Shown: one piece after another, positions 5,892-8,345 of the stretch
Layout: every line of letters starts with the position of its first letter
How positions within the stretch are numbered: the stretch's first letter is position 1
NCBI GenBank assembly: GCA_021791345.1
Contig: JAJYWT010000230.1
Location: 1-8,345 of the forward strand
Length of the DNA stretch: 8,345 nucleotides
Direction: 5' to 3'
From: a bacterium
GTDB lineage: Bacteria; Chloroflexota; Dormibacteria; UBA8260; Bog-877
Notes under the pieces: model-generated
Seen by the model: only the letters and a program-made list of their open reading frames with translations
Database searches by the model: none
What the model was told of the DNA's origin: nothing
Made by a program: the position numbers and the translations under genes

Positions 5892-5915
5892 GTTGGGGTA
5901 GCAGTTGGGGTAGCC
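5892..5915. repeat. Two 12-bp direct repeats, likely integrase arm-binding sites of element A
   Basis: GTTGGGGTAGCA (5892-5903) is followed at once by GTTGGGGTAGCC (5904-5915). They lie 14 bp after the integrase stop and 42 bp before the tRNA-derived core, where tyrosine integrases place arm-type sites. Runs of G in short direct repeats are a familiar look for such sites. Function is inferred from position. Confidence 0.6.
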
Positions 5916-5956
5916 CCACTTCGCAACTCCGCACAAGTGATCGTGGCGCCAGCGGT

Positions 5957-6001
5957 TTCCTAAACCGCGTGTCGGAGGTTCGAGTCCTTCCGGGGGCACC
6001 A
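5957..6001 (+). other. att: Attachment core copy 1: 3' fragment of tRNA-Arg(CCU)
   Basis: A 45-bp stretch identical to 8126-8170. It holds the anticodon loop TTCCTAA (anticodon CCT), the 3' anticodon stem ACCGC, variable loop, T arm (GGAGG-TTCGAGT-CCTTC), the 3' acceptor strand CGGGGGC and discriminator-CCA. The upstream GCGGT (5952-5956) still completes the anticodon stem, but no D arm and no GCCCCCG 5' acceptor strand exist, so this is not a working tRNA gene. It marks the right end of element A and the junction with element B. Integrases commonly cross over at the anticodon arm of tRNA genes. Confidence 0.85.
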
Positions 6002-6055
6002 GGTTTTGAGATCGCAACAGGCTGTCACAGCTCTTCACGCGGCTCCGACTCGGCG

Positions 6056-6079
6056 GGTTTGACCCCCAAGTTGACCCCC
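6056..6079. repeat. 24-bp double repeat of TTGACCCCC, left copy (likely element B arm site)
   Basis: Contains TTGACCCCC twice with a 12-bp offset (6059-6067 and 6071-6079). The whole 24 bp recurs exactly at 8004-8027 near the other core. Position 55 bp inside the left boundary of element B and the 12-bp period suggest arm sites for an integrase different from the one at 4687. It overlaps the -35 of the promoter at 6071-6099. Confidence 0.55.
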
Positions 6080-6099
6080 TAAGCCGACGCTGCCATGAT
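6071..6099 (+). promoter_or_regulatory. Putative promoter built on the arm repeat
   Basis: TTGACC (6071-6076) is a near-consensus -35. After a 17-nt spacer comes CATGAT (6094-6099), a weak -10. The GTG at 6106 follows 6 nt later, the same gap as at the leaderless gene at 3492. The -35 lies inside the second TTGACCCCC unit, so a protein bound to that repeat would block the promoter. Confidence 0.4.
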
Positions 6100-6105
6100 G
6101 CCCGC

Positions 6106-6453
6106 GTGGATCGCCCCTCACCCGCGGACTGTGCCACCGCCATCGCCTCAGCCCGGACCCCGGCCGAGCTGGAGAAGGCCGGGCGCATGGTCGCCAAGCT
6201 TCCCCGCCGCCATCGGGTCGCCTACTGGCAGCTCGTGGGCCGCTACCAGCGGCGGCAGGCCGAGCTGCAGGCCCCGAGCCGGCCCGGACCGCTAGCGGGC
6301 GATCCTGAGAGAAAGCTGGGCCGCTGCCCGGACGGTAGAGGCCGGGCCGCGCGGCCGCGCGGCTCCCGTAACCGACGAGAGCAGAGGGGCCGACGAAATG
6401 GCCACCCTACGCAATGGACTCCGCGCGAACAATCCCGCGCACACAGTTGCTAG
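6106..6453 (+). CDS. Hypothetical protein, probably leaderless; C-terminal half doubtful
   Basis: 115 aa from a GTG at 6106 with no Shine-Dalgarno, behind the promoter at 6071-6099. The first 55 residues look like a real helical protein: 'ATAIASARTPAELEKAGRMV' then 'LPRRHRVAYWQLVGRYQRRQ'. From about residue 56 the sequence turns into Pro/Arg/Gly low complexity and crosses an 18-bp perfect palindrome (6346-6363), so the true product may be shorter through a frameshift, or the tail may be disordered. I recognise no family. It is the first gene inside element B and convergent with the DUF6941-type gene ending at 6476. Confidence 0.4.
   Translation: MDRPSPADCATAIASARTPAELEKAGRMVAKLPRRHRVAYWQLVGRYQRRQAELQAPSRPGPLAGDPERKLGRCPDGRGRAARPRGSRNRREQRGRRNGHPTQWTPREQSRAHSC
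6346..6363. repeat. 18-bp perfect palindrome
   Basis: GCCGCGCGGCCGCGCGGC reads the same on both strands. It lies in the poorly coding second half of the 6106 gene. It could be a terminator stem or merely a product of the very high GC content; no U-tract follows. Confidence 0.35.
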
Positions 6454-6475
6454 GTTGGCCTAACCGAGTGCACAC

Positions 6476-6931
6476 CTACGCAGGCTTGTCACCCGGGGGA
6501 GGCGCCACTAGCGGCAGTCCTGGCACAGCTCCGGCCCTCGCCTTAAACGGAACAGAGCGCTGGTGTTGCCCATCGATGAGGATGTCGAAGACATAGTCCC
6601 CAGCCTTCGGTATGGCGATCAAGGGCAAGTTGAGGGGCATGTTGATCGCGAACTCCTCGCCCGGCTCAAGGCTCGCCCTGACCTCTTGCCCCAAGTTGAA
6701 GGCGGAGCTCACCTCAGCGACCGTCCCACCGTCTGAGTCGTTCAGGAGGACCCGTAGCTTGTGCTCAGCCCCAAACTCCGTCGAGTGGACCACCACTCGC
6801 AATGCAAGCCCCGCAGCGAACGGCGCGGGAAACGTCTGTCTATAGATGCGTCCCACCCCGCCGCCGAGAATGTGGAGCAACCCCTCCCTTACGGTGACAA
6901 AGTCACAGATCAGGGCGCAATCGACGTTCAC
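6476..6931 (-). CDS. DUF6941-type protein
   Basis: 151 aa from a GTG at 6931, 3 nt after the hicB stop (TAACCCGTG), so it is probably translated by coupling; no clear Shine-Dalgarno. The start 'NVDCALICDFVTVREGLLHI' then 'LGGGVGRIY', a central 'GAEHKLRVLLNDSDGGTVAE', and a closing 'PKAGDYVFDILIDG' followed by VPF match the pattern I know for DUF6941 proteins (M.VD.AL..D...V..GKL..LGGG..., H.L.V.L.D.DG, PG.Y.F.I.IDG). These are widespread in actinomycetes and have no known function. It looks like a beta-rich soluble domain of complete length, with no signal peptide or membrane span. Third gene of the hicA-hicB unit; linkage to the toxin-antitoxin pair is by position only. Family named from memory. 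Confidence 0.7.
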   Translation of the reverse strand: MNVDCALICDFVTVREGLLHILGGGVGRIYRQTFPAPFAAGLALRVVVHSTEFGAEHKLRVLLNDSDGGTVAEVSSAFNLGQEVRASLEPGEEFAINMPLNLPLIAIPKAGDYVFDILIDGQHQRSVPFKARAGAVPGLPLVAPPPGDKPA

Positions 6932-6934
6932 GGG

Positions 6935-7282
6935 TTAGGCGGCGGAGGTCTGCTTGTCGGACGGCAGACCCACGCCGGTAGGGACGCCCTGAAACCTAGC
7001 CCCCCCGGGGTAGTCAGTCTCCCACCTACGATCGCGTGGGCCACCACCGCCCAAGGTCCATAGCCCAGGGCCACTGGCGCCGACCATCGCCACAGTCGGG
7101 TCGTAGATGGCAATCGGTCGGTCCAAGAAGAAGCCCAGACCTTCGAGTGCCCGCAGGCGGCACTCCTCCAAGGTTGGCGCGTAGGCCATGTAGCCGGGTG
7201 CGTCTGGACTCTCCGCCGACCAGCCCCCATCGTCCTCCACGTGGAAGTAGACGGTAACAACCATTGGACCCTGTTGGGCCAT
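6935..7282 (-). CDS. hicB: HicB-family antitoxin
   Basis: 115 aa from the ATG at 7282, chosen because GAGGAGG (plus-strand 7290-7296) sits 7 nt upstream. An in-frame ATG at 7306, overlapping the hicA stop as ATGA, would add 8 residues. Residues 7-55 have the HicB partial RNase-H fold pattern: VVTVYFHVEDDGGWSAESPD, PGYMAYAPTLEE, then a helix (CRLRALEGLGFFL). HicB binds and neutralises the HicA mRNA interferase and usually represses the operon. The C-terminal half is Gly/Pro-rich with no HTH or ribbon-helix-helix visible, so DNA binding is not evident here. It sits directly downstream of hicA. Confidence 0.75.
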   Translation of the reverse strand: MAQQGPMVVTVYFHVEDDGGWSAESPDAPGYMAYAPTLEECRLRALEGLGFFLDRPIAIYDPTVAMVGASGPGLWTLGGGGPRDRRWETDYPGGARFQGVPTGVGLPSDKQTSAA

Positions 7283-7302
7283 CGATTTGCCTCCTCTTGA
7301 CG

Positions 7303-7542
7303 TCATCCCTTGATCACCTCGAGCGCTTCCACTTCGCTGAGTCCGACCTGCTTGGTCAGGTACCGACGTATGAGAGAGCCGGGTAGCGTTTCGCCATCAT
7401 GCCACGAGAACCCGATATCAGGATACCCATTTGAAGATGTGAGTTTCCTGTGAGACCCATTCTGGCGAGCCACCGAGTACGCAAGGGGTTCTCGACACAG
7501 GACGGCGAGGAACGCGCTGCCCCTCAATGATGGGAACTTCAC
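7303..7542 (-). CDS. hicA: HicA-family toxin (mRNA interferase)
   Basis: 79 aa from a GTG at 7542. The double-stranded-RNA-binding-like HicA fold is indicated by 'ARQNGSHRKLTSS' (the GSH histidine is the catalytic residue of the family), then 'HDGETLPGSLIRRYLTKQVGL' with the usual 'H...LP.G....I.K..GLS' pattern, and a final helix. HicA cleaves mRNA and slows growth until neutralised by HicB. It is first in the order hicA-hicB-DUF6941, the commonest hicAB order. A weak GG-containing site precedes the GTG. Base composition of this block is visibly lower in GC than element A, suggesting separate acquisition. A toxin-antitoxin pair in an element of this sort could stabilise it or act against phage. 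Confidence 0.75.
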   Translation of the reverse strand: MKFPSLRGSAFLAVLCREPLAYSVARQNGSHRKLTSSNGYPDIGFSWHDGETLPGSLIRRYLTKQVGLSEVEALEVIKG

Positions 7543-7718
7543 GGTACCTGATCACAGCACAAGGTGCCCGCCCTCTCGAGCGCCATGGCCGACGGCCGGG
7601 GCCGCCGAGTCCGGCCGGGTCTACGGTGTCGCACGAGCGGGCAGGTTGTCCGAAGGGCCAGCCACTGGGTCGGAGTTTAGACAACTGCAGGTGCGACGTG
7701 GTCATAGCCACTAAGCCC

Positions 7719-7952
7719 TTACCCGAGCTGATCCCCTGGCCGGGGTCCGTAGCGCGCCGGGTCCGCCGCTCTTCGCGCCTCCCACGTCAGCCAGGCGTCC
7801 GACCGGGCTTGCCGCGCCAGCCACCACAGCGCCAGCGAGAGCGCGGCCACCAGGTCGTCGTGCGAGCCCCGGCTGGCCTCGTAGGTGTCATGACCCCGGG
7901 CGTTGAGGCTGAAGTCGAAGGCGCCGAGCTCCTGGGCCAGCTCCTGCTGCAG
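7719..7952 (-). pseudogene. Terminase large subunit, C-terminal remnant (start missing)
   Basis: The - strand frame ending at the TAA at 7719-7721 encodes 77 codons starting LQQELAQELGAFDFSL. Then come 'ARGHDTYEASRGSHDDLVAA' and LSLALWW. 'L..EL..F......GH.TYEA...G.HDDLV.AL.LA.WW' is the closing segment of the RNase-H-like nuclease domain of phage large terminases; the HDD aspartates belong to its metal site. The ATPase domain and most of the nuclease domain are absent. Upstream the frame stays open to a stop near 8038 but has no start codon and runs into the arm-repeat region. It is therefore a broken gene: the tail of a packaging motor joined to an attachment site. 7543-7718 beside it holds no recognisable gene. 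Confidence 0.7.
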
Positions 7953-7987
7953 CGGGCAGGATGACGGCCACCCCGGGCAGCGGTTTG

Positions 7988-7999
7988 GACACGCGGTTT
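7988..7999 (-). repeat. Inverted 12-bp piece of the tRNA attachment core
   Basis: GACACGCGGTTT here is the exact reverse complement of AAACCGCGTGTC at 5962-5973 (and 8131-8142), the 3' anticodon stem and variable loop of the core. It sits between the terminase remnant and the arm repeats. It could be a secondary recombination scar or chance; the match is short. Confidence 0.4.
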
Positions 8000-8003
8000 G
8001 TAT

Positions 8004-8060
8004 GGTTTGACCCCCAAGTTGACCCCCAACGGGGGGTCAAACGGCGGTAAACGGCGGTAA
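8004..8060. repeat. Element B right-end arm repeats and dyad
   Basis: 8004-8027 is the second exact copy of the 24-bp TTGACCCCC double repeat. Its second unit (8019-8027) forms a perfect 9-bp inverted repeat with GGGGGTCAA at 8032-8040 across AACG. Next come two direct copies of ACGGCGGTAA (8041-8050, 8051-8060). Together this is a dense protein-binding landscape 66 to 120 bp before the second core, as expected for an integrase/excisionase arm region. No integrase gene is present beside it. Confidence 0.6.
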
Positions 8061-8069
8061 AGCGCGACG

Positions 8070-8090
8070 GCAATTTGAGATCGAAATTGC
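8070..8090. repeat. 7-bp inverted repeat before core copy 2
   Basis: GCAATTT (8070-8076) and AAATTGC (8084-8090) flank GAGATCG. The inner TTTGAGATCG (8074-8083) also occurs at 6005-6014, just after core copy 1. If element B were excised as a circle, these two would flank the joined core, so they may be accessory binding sites. Confidence 0.4.
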
Positions 8091-8125
8091 GGTTTGGCGC
8101 CCTGCCCGAAGCGGCCTCCGGCGGA

Positions 8126-8170
8126 TTCCTAAACCGCGTGTCGGAGGTTCGAGTCCTTCCGGGGGCACCA
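8126..8170 (+). other. att: Attachment core copy 2: 3' fragment of tRNA-Arg(CCU)
   Basis: Identical over 45 bp to 5957-6001, from the anticodon loop to CCA. Upstream GCGGA (8121-8125) differs from GCGGT of copy 1 by one base, so its anticodon stem would be mismatched, and there is no 5' half. It marks the right end of element B; the bases after 8170 differ from those after copy 1 and should be chromosomal. Confidence 0.85.
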
Positions 8171-8214
8171 TTTCCGAGATCAGCAGGGTCCTGCGGCATT
8201 ACGCGATGTGCGCG

Positions 8215-8248
8215 TGGTCGCCTTTCGATGCCGTACGAAAGGCGACCA
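8215..8248. terminator. Perfect 13-bp hairpin downstream of the attachment site
   Basis: TGGTCGCCTTTCG (8215-8227) and CGAAAGGCGACCA (8236-8248) are perfect reverse complements around an 8-nt loop. It begins 45 bp beyond the tRNA 3' end and could be the terminator of the tRNA transcript, but no U-tract follows on either strand. The remaining 8171-8345 shows no gene. Confidence 0.4.
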
Positions 8249-8345
8249 AACGGCGACTTCGCTGAGATGTCCGGCCCGCACCGGAGGCGATCCCCGAGAG
8301 CAAAGGTTGGGAAGGTGCTACCGACAGGCAGATGCAGTCTCCGTG

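Noticed and set aside
5924..6001. Complete tRNA gene at core copy 1 (or at 8094-8170)
   Set aside because: No GCCCCCG 5' acceptor strand and no D arm upstream of either core; only the 3' portion is present.
5799..6197. Leftward open frame containing 'PPEGLEPPTRGLGNR'
   Set aside because: It is the familiar false translation of the antisense of a tRNA 3' end plus the arm repeats; it also overlaps the integrase tail.
6398..6463. 21-codon frame MATLRNGLRANNPAHTVARL(A)
   Set aside because: It has an ATG and a distant GAGGGG, but is too short and without a supporting pattern to list as a gene.
7527..7964. 145-codon rightward frame
   Set aside because: The second half lies opposite the terminase remnant, which has real motif conservation; the first half has no recognisable signal.
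7888..8199. Leftward open frame with 'GAPGRTRTSDTRFRNP'
   Set aside because: The same artefact over the second tRNA fragment and arm repeats. Its far end overlaps the terminase remnant in another frame.

Overview
High-GC DNA, probably from an actinomycete-like or Chloroflexota-like bacterium; the sequence alone does not settle the phylum. Pointers are the GC-rich codon use, frequent GTG and TTG starts, tight ATGA/GTGA gene overlaps, and two + strand genes whose start codon lies 6 nt behind a -10-like hexamer, as in leaderless mRNAs. The window is accessory DNA: two integrated elements lying head to tail in the 3' end of a tRNA-Arg(CCU) gene. The intact tRNA gene is not here and should lie to the left.

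Element A (about 60 to 6001). Two divergent gene blocks leave an 82-bp promoter region at 3410-3491. Leftward run: an excisionase-like MerR/HTH protein, a small four-Cys zinc protein, a RepA-like RecA-fold ATPase, an iteron/hairpin region built on TGCAAC (candidate replication origin), a PD-(D/E)xK nuclease, a protein with the Cys/His 'HGG' N-terminus of many terminase-small-subunit-like proteins, and a small helical protein. A strong hairpin follows at 200-237. Rightward run: a 350-aa protein with a C-terminal four-Cys zinc finger, a 49-aa membrane protein, and a complete tyrosine integrase, joined by ATGA overlaps. The integrase abuts 12-bp direct repeats (likely arm sites) and a 45-bp tRNA-derived core. 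No capsid, tail, lysis or conjugation gene is visible. The layout (integrase plus regulator-like gene on one arm; xis, rep, origin and terS-like gene on the other) resembles a phage-inducible chromosomal island. At the left edge, positions 1-54 read as the start of an IS630-family transposase.

Element B (6002 to 8170). It lies between two identical 45-bp cores and has no integrase. It holds a possible small leaderless gene, a leftward hicA-hicB toxin-antitoxin pair followed by a DUF6941-type gene (lower in GC than element A), and a start-less 77-codon remnant of a terminase large subunit. Both ends carry the same 24-bp double repeat of TTGACCCCC, a different arm motif from element A. This suggests that B belonged to a different integrase, now deleted, or depends on one supplied in trans.

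Beyond 8170 there are 175 bp of probable chromosomal flank with one perfect hairpin and no recognisable gene.
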